7,831 bases of DNA from Clostridium sp. CAG:1024 (GCA_000432015.1 HF985383.1:1878-9708), one strand, 5' to 3'. Positions 1 to 6,034 are shown, numbered from the stretch's first letter. The notes: generated by a model not told the origin, from the letters alone. Numbers and translations are program-made.

Positions 1-1198
1 CAAACGCCGGCTCATCGGACTGTGTCAAATACCGCAGCACCGCGCACGCAGCAAATATATCCGTCTGCGGCGTGCCGCGCTGACCCGCAAGCTGTTCGGG
101 TGCTGCAAACTGGAGCGTCAGGCGGCTCGTTTCCAGCGCTTTGGTATCGAGCGCCGCTTTTCCGTTCTGTACGGAGATCACATCGGGCGAAAGCTTCAGG
201 CACAGCGTTCCCTCCTGATGTGCGTTTCTCAGTGCGAGCAGCACGGGCATCAGCAGCGATACGGTTGCTTCCGGTGTGAAAGCGTTTTGGTTTTGCCGGT
301 AATACCGTTCAAGCGACAGCCTCTGCGCACGGGTCGTCTTTCGAACGGCGAGGTGGAAAGACCGGGTTTCCCGAGCCGGCGCGGGGCGGCGCTTACGATA
401 TACAAGCAGATAAAACGCTGCGGCAGCAGCGAGCAGCGCCGCCGTCACGATCAAAACTGCGGGCAGCGCCGAACCGGCCGTTTTCGGCTGGAGCCCCGCC
501 GAGATCATGAAACGCTCCAGCACGGTCGCGGACACGGCGCCGTTGATGCTGTCGGAGTCGGTGATCCTGAGCGTGTTGATGCCGACAGCCGCACCGTCGG
601 AATCCACGAGCGGCCCGCCGGAATTGCCGGGATTGATCGCGGCGTTGATCTGCAGCATACTGACGTCCGGCCCGTATTCCGCAAGCTGCATTTCACGCAT
701 GGCGCTGACGAGACCGTCCGTGATGGTGATATCGCTGCTTGAAACGGCGCGCGCGCCGGACATATAATCGGCATTGGCAGGGTATCCGAGCGCATAAACG
801 GCCATGCCTTGCTTTGCACGCAGGTTCAGCTTCAGCGGCCTGAGACCGGGCGCGGCAAATTGCAGCTTGAGGATCGCAAGATCATATTGCGCGGAAGCGG
901 TCACAACGTCGGCTCTGCGAAGATCATCCTTGCCAAGCCACACGGATACATTTTCCGGCGCATCCTCGATCACATGGCAATTCGTAGCGATATAGGTTCC
1001 GCTCTTGCCGTTCGCGATAACGAAACCGGAACCGGTCGAAATGTATTCCGCAGTCTCCGTCTGGATTCGCACAACGGATTGGCAAACATTGAGCACGGTC
1101 TGCGGGACGCTCTGCACGGCCGCGACCGCGCCTGCCGCAAACAACATGCAGCAACTACAGACGGCAATGACGATGGCGGGCATTCTGCGGAGTTTCAA
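1..1198 (-). CDS. Trypsin/HtrA-like serine protease fused via a TM helix to a kinase C-lobe-like (pseudokinase) region; C-terminus beyond window
   Basis: Seen: one open frame of 399 codons with no stop before the left edge. Residues 1-25 form a signal peptide or signal anchor (basic MKLRR, then a hydrophobic run). Residues about 33-225 are an S1C-type protease: the catalytic triad reads His75 (TNCHVI), Asp106 (QYDLAI) and Ser193 (GNSGGP). No PDZ domain follows. Residues about 245-267 are a transmembrane helix ending in RKRR. Residues about 295-399 resemble a Ser/Thr kinase C-lobe: LSPDVI (336-341) in the catalytic-loop position, AAPEQL (365-370) as the APE motif, then TDIF (379-382). The HRD Asp is replaced by Lys335, the following Asn by Val340, and DFG reads DTK; no glycine loop or VAIK lysine lies after the helix. 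Inference: an extracytoplasmic protease tethered to a cytoplasmic non-catalytic kinase fold. The TTG at 1198 was chosen because AGGGAGGGG sits 7 nt upstream; the next in-frame ATG (1183) lies 22 nt from it. Protease assignment is strong, kinase-fold assignment moderate. Confidence 0.85.
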   Translation of the reverse strand, partial: MKLRRMPAIVIAVCSCCMLFAAGAVAAVQSVPQTVLNVCQSVVRIQTETAEYISTGSGFVIANGKSGTYIATNCHVIEDAPENVSVWLGKDDLRRADVVTASAQYDLAILKLQFAAPGLRPLKLNLRAKQGMAVYALGYPANADYMSGARAVSSSDITITDGLVSAMREMQLAEYGPDVSMLQINAAINPGNSGGPLVDSDGAAVGINTLRITDSDSINGAVSATVLERFMISAGLQPKTAGSALPAVLIVTAALLAAAAAFYLLVYRKRRPAPARETRSFHLAVRKTTRAQRLSLERYYRQNQNAFTPEATVSLLMPVLLALRNAHQEGTLCLKLSPDVISVQNGKAALDTKALETSRLTLQFAAPEQLAGQRGTPQTDIFAACAVLRYLTQSDEPAF

Positions 1199-1205
1199 TG
1201 CGGTT

Positions 1206-1214
1206 CCCCTCCCT
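1206..1214 (-). promoter_or_regulatory. Ribosome binding site setting a TTG start for the protease gene
   Basis: On the minus strand AGGGAGGGG lies 7 nt before a TTG codon that opens the protease frame as (M)KLRRMP. The ATG five codons later is 22 nt from this site, too far for normal initiation. The TTG start also gives the signal peptide its basic n-region. Confidence 0.7.
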
Positions 1215-1272
1215 GAACGTGTGAATATGGAAGCGCTGCTTTCCGGCTTTTTGCGGGAAAAGATCGAAAGGG

Positions 1273-1301
1273 ATCGTATTCCAGGATATGTTGCTATTCA
1301 A
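1273..1301 (-). promoter_or_regulatory. Candidate sigma-A promoter for the protease gene
   Basis: On the minus strand TTGAAT (-35, 4/6 matches) is followed by a 17-bp spacer and TACGAT (-10, 4/6 matches). The predicted transcript start lies about 68 nt before the TTG start. It is divergent from the transporter promoter about 70 bp away. Motif-level evidence only. Confidence 0.4.
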
Positions 1302-1369
1302 TAGTTTACCACGTTTCGCGCGGTAAAAAAAGCGTTGTTTTGCGGTTTCTCCGCCGGTCGGCAGGGAAG

Positions 1370-1398
1370 TTCCCGCGCCGCTCGATCTGTGTTATAAT
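1370..1398 (+). promoter_or_regulatory. Extended -10 promoter for the MFS transporter gene
   Basis: A perfect TATAAT at 1393-1398 is preceded by TGT at 1390-1392, an extended -10 (TGn) element. A weak TTCCCG lies 17 bp upstream in the -35 position. The predicted start near 1405 rules out the long upstream reading of the transporter frame that would begin at ATG 1340. Confidence 0.6.
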
Positions 1399-1483
1399 GG
1401 AATCACACCGCAATGCGCAGACCGTGCGCTGCGCCGCCGAGGCAGGGATCTCCGCATCGGCGCACATGTCTATGGAGGCCGTC

Positions 1484-2818
1484 ATGCAAAACAAAGAAAA
1501 ATCGTCGTCTCTTCGATTCTGGATGCTCGTTTGGGGGCTTGGCGTTGCAGGCCAGCTCTGCTGGAACATCGAGAATCAGTGGTTCAATACCTTCGTGTAT
1601 GCAAAGATCGCGAAGGATCCGACCATCATTTCATGGATGGTTGCCGTATCCGCACTCGCGACCACGATCGCCACCTTCCTGTTCGGCACGCTCTCCGACC
1701 GGATCGGCAAGCGAAAGCCGTTCGTCGCGGGCGGCTATATCCTGTGGGGGCTGTTCACGATCCTGTTCGGCACAACGGAATTCATTACGGGCGGCGCGGC
1801 AGGCTCCGGCAGCCGCATCCTGCTTGCCGCGACTGCGGTCGTGCTTGCGGATGCGCTCATGTCGTTTTTCGGCTCTATGGGCAACGATTCCGGCTTCAAC
1901 GCCTGGCTGAACGACGCTATGACCCAGAAGAACGGCAGCCACATCGGCGCGGCGCTTGCCACACAGCCGATCATCGGCACGATCGTCGGCACGGTCGTCG
2001 GCGGTCTGCTCATCGGCAGCAACGATAACTATATGCGGCTGTTTGTCGTCATGGGCGTACTCGTGATCGTGTTCGGCGTGCTTGCATGGATCTTCATGAA
2101 GGATGCGCCAACGCTTGCGCCGAATCGGCAGGGAAGCTTTTCCAAGCAGCTGTTTTCCGCGTTCAACTTCCGCGCGCTGTTCCGGCATCGCGAGATGGTG
2201 TGCGTGTTCCTCGTGCTTACGGTATATTTTATTTCCTTTAATGTGTATTTTCCGCACGTCGGCAATTACATGATCTATTATCTCGGCTTTGACGCGTCGG
2301 CCATCGGCGTGATCGAGGGTGCGGCGCTGCTGCTCGGTATGGTTTCCGTGATCCCTGCTTCACGACTTATTCGCAAACAGCGCTTTGTTGCCGCGACCTC
2401 CGCGGCCGTGCTTTTGAGCTTTGCGGGCGTCGGGCTCATCGGCCTGCTCGGCAGACCCGAAAATATCGATCCCTCCACGCTTCTGAACTGGTCGCTGCTT
2501 GCAGGACTTTTGCTGTTCGGCTGCGGATATATCATGTTTATGCAGGTGCTTTCCGTCTGGATGAAGCAGCTGTTTCCAGTGGAATCCAAAGGGCAGTTCG
2601 AGGGCTTCCGCATTCTGTTTTTTGTGCTGATACCATGGATCGTTTCTCCCTTTATTGCGAATCCCATCATCAAGCGGAACGGGGAGATCCTCGATGCGAA
2701 CGGCTTTACCGCGTATCTTCCGACGCATGTGCTCTTTTTGATCTCCGCGGGACTGATCCTGCTGACCTTTGTGCCGCTGTATTTTGCGTCGCACGAGCGC
2801 AGAAGGGGAAACAGATAA
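1484..2818 (+). CDS. MFS transporter, GPH/sugar-symporter-like
   Basis: A 444-residue, highly hydrophobic protein with about 12 predicted membrane segments, a normal length for the superfamily. The clearest mark is the loop 2-3 signature GTLSDRIGKRK at residues 68-78, the MFS motif A type, also typical of GPH cation:sugar symporters and SLC45-like carriers (GKRKP). The N-terminus is short and polar (QNKEKSSS) and cytosolic by the positive-inside rule; the C-terminal tail ERRRGNR is basic. The substrate cannot be read from sequence; a sugar or glycoside is a reasonable guess from the motif type. The start at ATG 1484 was chosen because GGAGG lies 5 nt upstream and the promoter is at 1370-1398; in-frame ATGs at 1466 and 1472 are less well placed. 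It is single-gene, divergent from the protease and convergent with the XRE regulator. Confidence 0.85.
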   Translation: MQNKEKSSSLRFWMLVWGLGVAGQLCWNIENQWFNTFVYAKIAKDPTIISWMVAVSALATTIATFLFGTLSDRIGKRKPFVAGGYILWGLFTILFGTTEFITGGAAGSGSRILLAATAVVLADALMSFFGSMGNDSGFNAWLNDAMTQKNGSHIGAALATQPIIGTIVGTVVGGLLIGSNDNYMRLFVVMGVLVIVFGVLAWIFMKDAPTLAPNRQGSFSKQLFSAFNFRALFRHREMVCVFLVLTVYFISFNVYFPHVGNYMIYYLGFDASAIGVIEGAALLLGMVSVIPASRLIRKQRFVAATSAAVLLSFAGVGLIGLLGRPENIDPSTLLNWSLLAGLLLFGCGYIMFMQVLSVWMKQLFPVESKGQFEGFRILFFVLIPWIVSPFIANPIIKRNGEILDANGFTAYLPTHVLFLISAGLILLTFVPLYFASHERRRGNR

Positions 2819-2916
2819 GGGCGCATCTCCTTTTCCTGAAAACAGGAGAGAGACGCTGCCGGTGTTGCTTTTCTGAGAAAAGACGATTTCCCGCACATCG
2901 TGATTGCAGCAAGAAG

Positions 2917-2948
2917 AAACGGACGGCTCACATAGAACCGTCCGTTTT
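2917..2948. terminator. Bidirectional intrinsic terminator between the transporter and XRE genes
   Basis: Inverted repeat ACGGACGGCTC (2919-2929) / GAACCGTCCGT (2935-2945) with a 5-nt loop and one C-A mismatch. Flanking A/T pairs extend the stem to AAACGG/CCGTTT. T-rich tails follow on both strands (TTTTCT on plus, TTTCTTCTT on minus), so it can end both convergent genes. The stem is nearly the same as the one at 3952-3979. Confidence 0.75.
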
Positions 2949-3012
2949 CTGCTGTCTACGCGCTGAGATCGTATCGCGGCGCATGCAAAGGCTGCGACCC
3001 GGGGTTGTTTCG

Positions 3013-3321
3013 CTATGAGCGGTTGATCAAATGCATGAGCTGAAGCAGCGTACTTTTCTGCTCGGGCGTCATCAGCATCCAGTTTTCAAAGACTTCCTGT
3101 AATTCCGGCGTGATCTCGACCATTTCCCCCTCCGCAAAGAATTGCGACAGCGTGATCCCGAAGCCCCGGCAGATGGCTTCCAGCGTAACGATAGAGGGTT
3201 CCGTGTTCCTGCGGAAAATGTTCGCAAGCGTTGATTCGGATAAGCCGCATTCTTTGGATAAACGATATTTTGACCAACCTCGCTCGTCCAGGAGCGTTTG
3301 CAGGCGTTTATGCGTATCCAT
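3013..3321 (-). CDS. Small XRE/Cro-C1-family helix-turn-helix regulator
   Basis: A 102-residue cytoplasmic DNA-binding protein. The N-terminal two thirds is a Cro/C1 HTH domain: helix 1 RLQTLLDERG, then SKYRLSKECGLSESTLANIF with the recognition helix around residues 27-36, then EPSIVTLEAICRGFGITLSQFF, the typical end of the domain. The last 35 residues (ITPELQEVFENWMLMTPEQK) are a short helical tail that may aid dimerisation. The length fits single-domain XRE regulators. The ATG at 3321 follows GAGGGGGG at 7 nt. The gene is divergent from the alpha-CTD-like gene with 109 bp between them, so control of itself and of that neighbour is likely, though not shown. It ends toward the bidirectional terminator about 65 nt downstream. 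The family call is firm; the target is unknown. Confidence 0.85.
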   Translation of the reverse strand: MDTHKRLQTLLDERGWSKYRLSKECGLSESTLANIFRRNTEPSIVTLEAICRGFGITLSQFFAEGEMVEITPELQEVFENWMLMTPEQKSTLLQLMHLINRS

Positions 3322-3372
3322 TGTGCGACCCCCCTCTTCTATTGAACTTATTTTACCGTTCTGATGGGGGGC

Positions 3373-3378
3373 ATTATA
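3373..3378 (-). promoter_or_regulatory. Candidate -10 element for the XRE regulator
   Basis: A perfect TATAAT on the minus strand about 50 nt before the ATG at 3321. No good -35 hexamer is found at 15-18 bp spacing; GTATTT sits where it should be. A weak -35 would fit a promoter that is regulated or needs an activator. The AAATAC direct repeats (3381-3386 and 3396-3401) lie across this region. Confidence 0.4.
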
Positions 3379-3386
3379 CGAAATAC

Positions 3387-3415
3387 TTGTCCTGCAAATA
3401 CCGTTATGTTAAACT
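3387..3415 (+). promoter_or_regulatory. Candidate sigma-A promoter for the alpha-CTD-like gene
   Basis: TTGTCC (4/6) at 3387-3392, a 17-bp spacer, and TAAACT (4/6) at 3410-3415. Transcription would begin near 3422, only about 9 nt before the ATG at 3431 but about 60 nt before the alternative TTG start at 3482. It overlaps the region in front of the divergent regulator. Confidence 0.4.
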
Positions 3416-3430
3416 GCATTTAGACACATC

Positions 3431-3913
3431 ATGCGTGCGCCTGCCGAAATGCGCGCCGCAGAGCGAAAGGAATGGATCGGTTTGCCGCTCACAAGGGAGA
3501 CACTGGAACACAAGATCGAGGCATACCTCGCCCTGCAGCGGGCGCAGGAATCGCGGGAGGTCGCATGGCGCAGGACCGTGCTGCTGAATCGCACGGAGGT
3601 GCTGGATTTTTTGGACTTTCTTTGCTTTGCCGTGACCGACGAACCCGGAGAATGGGATTTTCTCGGCGCTGCCGCGCGGTATTCGCCGGAAGAGCTCGGG
3701 CTTTCCCCGCGGCTGCTTCGCGCGCTGTCCATCGGTGCGCCCGCCGAACGCATTCGTTCCGTTGCCGCGCTTTATCAGAAAAGCGACGGGGAACTTCTTG
3801 CCGTCCGCGGCGTGGGACGGCGGGGCGTTGCGGAGATCCGGCAAAAGCTCTCGGACTTTTTCGACGCATGGGAGCGCGGCGAGCTGCCGCCGCCAAGTGG
3901 GATGCTGCGATAG
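3431..3913 (+). CDS. Small protein with an RNA polymerase alpha-CTD-like helix-hairpin-helix domain
   Basis: A 160-residue soluble protein. Residues about 88-143 resemble the C-terminal domain of RNA polymerase alpha: LLRALSIGAPAERIRSVAAL followed by an HhH motif, ELLAVRGVGRRGVAEIRQKL, near residues 121-140. In RpoA this fold binds UP-element DNA and activators; stand-alone proteins with it occur in Bacillota, mostly uncharacterised. Residues 20-75 are predicted helical (LEHKIEAYLALQRAQE, EVLDFLDFLCFAV) and are not recognised. The start is uncertain: ATG 3431 has no ribosome binding site and would leave a leader of about 9 nt, while the in-frame TTG at 3482 (residue 18) has AAAGGA 9 nt upstream and a sensible leader, giving 143 residues. 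The gene is divergent from the XRE regulator, is followed by its own terminator, and is GC-rich like its left neighbours. Confidence 0.7.
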   Translation: MRAPAEMRAAERKEWIGLPLTRETLEHKIEAYLALQRAQESREVAWRRTVLLNRTEVLDFLDFLCFAVTDEPGEWDFLGAAARYSPEELGLSPRLLRALSIGAPAERIRSVAALYQKSDGELLAVRGVGRRGVAEIRQKLSDFFDAWERGELPPPSGMLR

Positions 3914-3951
3914 GAAAGCAAAGAAGCCGCGCAGAGCGGAAGCGACATAAT

Positions 3952-3983
3952 ACGGACGGTTCACAGACGAACCGTCCGTTTTT
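3952..3983 (+). terminator. Intrinsic terminator of the alpha-CTD-like gene
   Basis: A perfect 11-bp stem ACGGACGGTTC (3952-3962) / GAACCGTCCGT (3969-3979) with a 6-nt loop, followed by a run of five T. It lies 39 nt after the stop codon. On the minus strand the hairpin is not followed by a T-run, so it mainly serves the plus-strand gene. Confidence 0.8.
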
Positions 3984-4009
3984 CTCGGTGTGAACAGGGG
4001 GAGAGGCAT

Positions 4010-4023
4010 AGCTCTATAGAGCT
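4010..4023. repeat. Perfect 14-bp palindrome between convergent genes
   Basis: AGCTCTATAGAGCT is a perfect inverted repeat without spacer. It sits between the 3952-3983 terminator and the end of glyA. No U-run follows on either strand, so it is not a terminator by itself. Its role is unknown. Confidence 0.5.
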
Positions 4024-4042
4024 TCGAACCTGCCGCGATTCA

Positions 4043-4076
4043 GGAAGAACAGGCAAGAACCCCGCCTCTCGGTTCT
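4043..4076 (-). terminator. Weak candidate terminator of glyA
   Basis: Read on the minus strand, AGAACC / GGTTCT (4056-4061 with 4071-4076) forms a 6-bp stem with a 9-nt loop, right at the glyA stop codon. It is followed by a T-rich but interrupted tail (TGCCTGTTCTTCC). The tail is poor, so termination may be incomplete or occur further on. Confidence 0.35.
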
Positions 4077-5332
4077 CAATAGGCCGGATACCGCGCCGTG
4101 ATGGAAGCGACGGTGCGCTTTACCTCCTCCGCGCTCGCCGGGTACTCTGTCGCCGTGCGCCAGATACAGTCCGCGATCTGTTCCATTTCCGCAGGCCCCA
4201 TGCCGCGGCTCGTGACCATGGGCGTGCCGAGACGCGCACCGCTGGTGACAAAGGGCTTTTCGGGGTCGTTCGGCACGGCGTTTTTGTTGATCGTGATGTT
4301 GACCGTATCGAGCCGCTGCTCCAGCTCCTTGCCCGTCAGTCCGATGGAGCGCAGATCCGCAAGCACAAGATGATTGTCCGTCCCGCCGGAAACAAGCCGC
4401 ATTCCGCGCCGAAGCAGTCCGTCTGCGAGCGCTTTCGCGTTCTCGACCACCCGCTGCTGGTAGACACGGAACGACGGCTGCTGCGCTTCGAGAAGGCATA
4501 CGGCCTTCGCGGCGATCACATGCATGAGCGGGCCGCCCTGCATTCCCGGGAATACGGCCTTGTTCAGCACCTTGGCGTATTGTTCCTTTGCAAGAATCAT
4601 GCCGCCGCGCGGGCCGCGAAGCGTTTTATGCGTGGTCGTTGTGACGACGTCGGCATAGGGGACGGGGCTCGGGTGAACGTCGGCAGCAACAAGCCCCGCA
4701 ATGTGCGCCATATCGACCATGAGAAGCGCCCCCACACTGTGTGCGATCTCTGCAAAGCGCTTGAAATCGATCACACGCGGGTAGGCCGAGGCGCCCGCCA
4801 CGATGAGCTTCGGTCGAACGCGCTCCGCGATGCGCTGCACCTCGTCATAGTCGATGCGCTCGGTCTCGGGGTCGATGCCGTAAGATGAAAAATCATAATA
4901 TTTACCGGACAGGTTCACGGGCATTCCGTGCGTCAGATGACCGCCGTTTTGCAGGCTCATGCCAAGCACGCGGTCGCCCGGCTCCAGCAGAGCGAAATAG
5001 ACGGCGAGGTTTGCCTGTGCGCCGGAATGCGGCTGAACGTTTGCATAGTCTGCGCCAAACAGCGCTTTTGCACGCTCGATCGCCAGGGATTCGATCACAT
5101 CTACATGCTGGCATCCACCGTAGTACCGCTTGCCCGGATAGCCCTCGGCATATTTATTTGTGAGCACGCTTCCCATCGCCGCCATGACCGCGGGCGATGC
5201 AAGGTTTTCCGATGCGATCAGCGCAAGGTTTCGCTGCTGCCGGTCAAACTCCCGTTCCATTGCGGCCGCGACGTCGGGATCCTGCGCCGCAAGAAGCTCC
5301 ATTGCCTGCTCCATAAACTGTTCCATATCCAT
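4076..5332 (-). CDS. glyA: Serine hydroxymethyltransferase (GlyA)
   Basis: A cytosolic PLP enzyme that interconverts serine plus tetrahydrofolate with glycine plus 5,10-methylene-tetrahydrofolate. The 418 residues match the family's usual length. Visible family motifs: ALIASENLASPAV (37-49), NKYAEGYPGKRYYGGC (59-74), VQPHSGAQAN (99-108), GGHLTHG (130-136), VDMAHIAGLVAA (206-217), and the PLP-binding lysine in TTTTHKTLRGPRGG (Lys236). The residue before GGHLTHG is Asn129 where many homologues have His. The start ATG 5332 follows AAGGAAAGGAA; ATG 5326 (MEQF) is an alternative. The ATG at 5386 would place coding sequence in the riboswitch terminator and is rejected. The gene is monocistronic here; its leader carries a tandem glycine riboswitch with a terminator, so expression responds to glycine. 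Confidence 0.97.
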   Translation of the reverse strand: MDMEQFMEQAMELLAAQDPDVAAAMEREFDRQQRNLALIASENLASPAVMAAMGSVLTNKYAEGYPGKRYYGGCQHVDVIESLAIERAKALFGADYANVQPHSGAQANLAVYFALLEPGDRVLGMSLQNGGHLTHGMPVNLSGKYYDFSSYGIDPETERIDYDEVQRIAERVRPKLIVAGASAYPRVIDFKRFAEIAHSVGALLMVDMAHIAGLVAADVHPSPVPYADVVTTTTHKTLRGPRGGMILAKEQYAKVLNKAVFPGMQGGPLMHVIAAKAVCLLEAQQPSFRVYQQRVVENAKALADGLLRRGMRLVSGGTDNHLVLADLRSIGLTGKELEQRLDTVNITINKNAVPNDPEKPFVTSGARLGTPMVTSRGMGPAEMEQIADCIWRTATEYPASAEEVKRTVASITARYPAY

Positions 5333-5353
5333 TTCCTTTCCTTGCATAGAATC

Positions 5354-5392
5354 AAAAAAAAGGAAGCCGTGTTCCAAACGGAACAAGCTCCC
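5354..5392 (-). terminator. Riboswitch-controlled intrinsic terminator (expression platform) before glyA
   Basis: On the minus strand GGGAGC (5387-5392) pairs with GCTTCC (5362-5367) and TGTTCC with GGAACA inside it, closed by a 4-nt loop and separated by a small internal loop. Eight U follow directly (5354-5361). The hairpin ends about 22 nt before the glyA start, so it must be read through for expression. A separate hairpin, AGACCC/GGGTCT (5398-5414), lies between it and the aptamers. Confidence 0.8.
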
Positions 5393-5433
5393 TTTGCAGA
5401 CCCATTACGGGTCTCAATGTTGCGGTATTCGGT

Positions 5434-5612
5434 ACTCTGTCCTTTTGCCTGAGAGATTCGGCCTGCAAAATTGCATTCGCCTGCCTTGCACCTTCGGCAC
5501 CCGCTGTACGGGATTCTCCAGAGTCCCCTCCGTTTTCAGTCCTGCCCGCATTGGGCTCCTGAGAGTTTCACTCCTTCGGCGGATCGCGTCTTTACGACAC
5601 CTTTTCCTGAAA
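5434..5612 (-). promoter_or_regulatory. Tandem glycine riboswitch (two aptamers) in the glyA leader
   Basis: Two glycine aptamers in series. Aptamer I (5534-5612) is closed by P1 TTTCAG/CTGAAA and contains CCGCCGAAGGAG, CTCTCAGG and AGGAC. Aptamer II (5434-5524) is closed by P1 ACTCTG/CAGAGT and contains GTGCCGAAGGTGCAA, CTCTCAGGCAAAAGGACAG. These are the conserved cores of the glycine (gcvT) riboswitch class. The linker is only 9 nt (5525-5533), the classic tandem arrangement. Known examples upstream of gcvT turn expression on when glycine is high; the direction for this copy is inferred from the terminator layout and is not proven. It is the control element of glyA. Confidence 0.93.
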
Positions 5613-5664
5613 GCATCAAAGGGAGAGATTCAATTGTCGGTCGCCGGATAACCCGGTTGTTTAT

Positions 5665-5692
5665 ATTATATATAGTTTTTCCGGCTTGTCAA
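5665..5692 (-). promoter_or_regulatory. Near-consensus sigma-A promoter of the riboswitch-glyA transcript
   Basis: On the minus strand a perfect TTGACA (5687-5692), a 16-bp spacer and a perfect TATAAT (5665-5670). Transcription would begin near 5658, giving a leader of about 325 nt that holds both aptamers and the terminator. A strong constitutive promoter fits control by attenuation. Confidence 0.85.
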
Positions 5693-5886
5693 GGTTCCGA
5701 AGAGGATCTCCTTTCGGCCGATCGATTACGGTTTTCCAGAAGATACCTGCACATCGATCGCGTTCCGAATACCATGATCGGATTTCGGTTTTTCACCGTT
5801 TTGCTATTGCGAGTTCTGTTTTCACTTGCTGCCTTTCTGACGGCAGAAGAACGCGTTCAAACCTTCTTCCTTGAAAACCCGTATCA

Positions 5887-5898
5887 GAACATATGTTC
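5887..5898. promoter_or_regulatory. Candidate LexA/DinR-type SOS box
   Basis: GAACATATGTTC is a perfect palindrome that fits the GAAC-N4-GTTC core of the Gram-positive LexA (DinR) box, including the purine/pyrimidine preference in the centre. No SOS gene or good promoter adjoins it, so it may be chance. Confidence 0.25.
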
Positions 5899-6034
5899 AA
5901 AGAGGGCTTGGGACCAATATAGCATCGAAGGTCCCGGCCCAATTTGCAATTCGATAGTAGATCAAACAGCATACGGAATCCTCTCTTGTGCGACACATAT
6001 GATCGCAAGAAAGCCATCCGTTTGGGATCAACAC
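5897..6034 (-). CDS. Doubtful 45-codon small ORF
   Basis: A short frame starting at GTG 6034 (or TTG 6031) and ending at TGA 5897. It is considered only because AAGGGGAGG lies 4 nt before the GTG, or 7 nt before the TTG, the same geometry as the protease gene's TTG start. The peptide (LIPNGWLSCDHMC... ending AILVPSPL) matches no family I know and has four cysteines. It follows the DUF4279-like gene by 42 nt. An imperfect hairpin overlaps its 3' end. It could equally be non-coding. Confidence 0.2.
   Translation of the reverse strand: MLIPNGWLSCDHMCRTREDSVCCLIYYRIANWAGTFDAILVPSPL

Noticed and set aside
218..742. Plus-strand frame of 174 codons inside the protease gene
   Set aside because: It is a shadow of the minus-strand protease frame, which carries the catalytic triad motifs.
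1340..1483. Long N-terminal extension of the transporter from ATG 1340
   Set aside because: A perfect extended -10 promoter lies inside it at 1390-1398, and the ribosome site GGAGG points to ATG 1484.
3993..4003. AACAGGGGGAG identical to part of the tRNA 3' end, as a possible attachment-site duplicate
   Set aside because: The match is only 11 nt, and an element between it and the tRNA would include glyA and its riboswitch, which looks like core genome.
5333..5386. Upstream ATG at 5386 as the glyA start (436 residues)
   Set aside because: The 18 extra codons would lie in the riboswitch terminator hairpin and its U-run; the ATG at 5332 has a good ribosome site and gives normal length.
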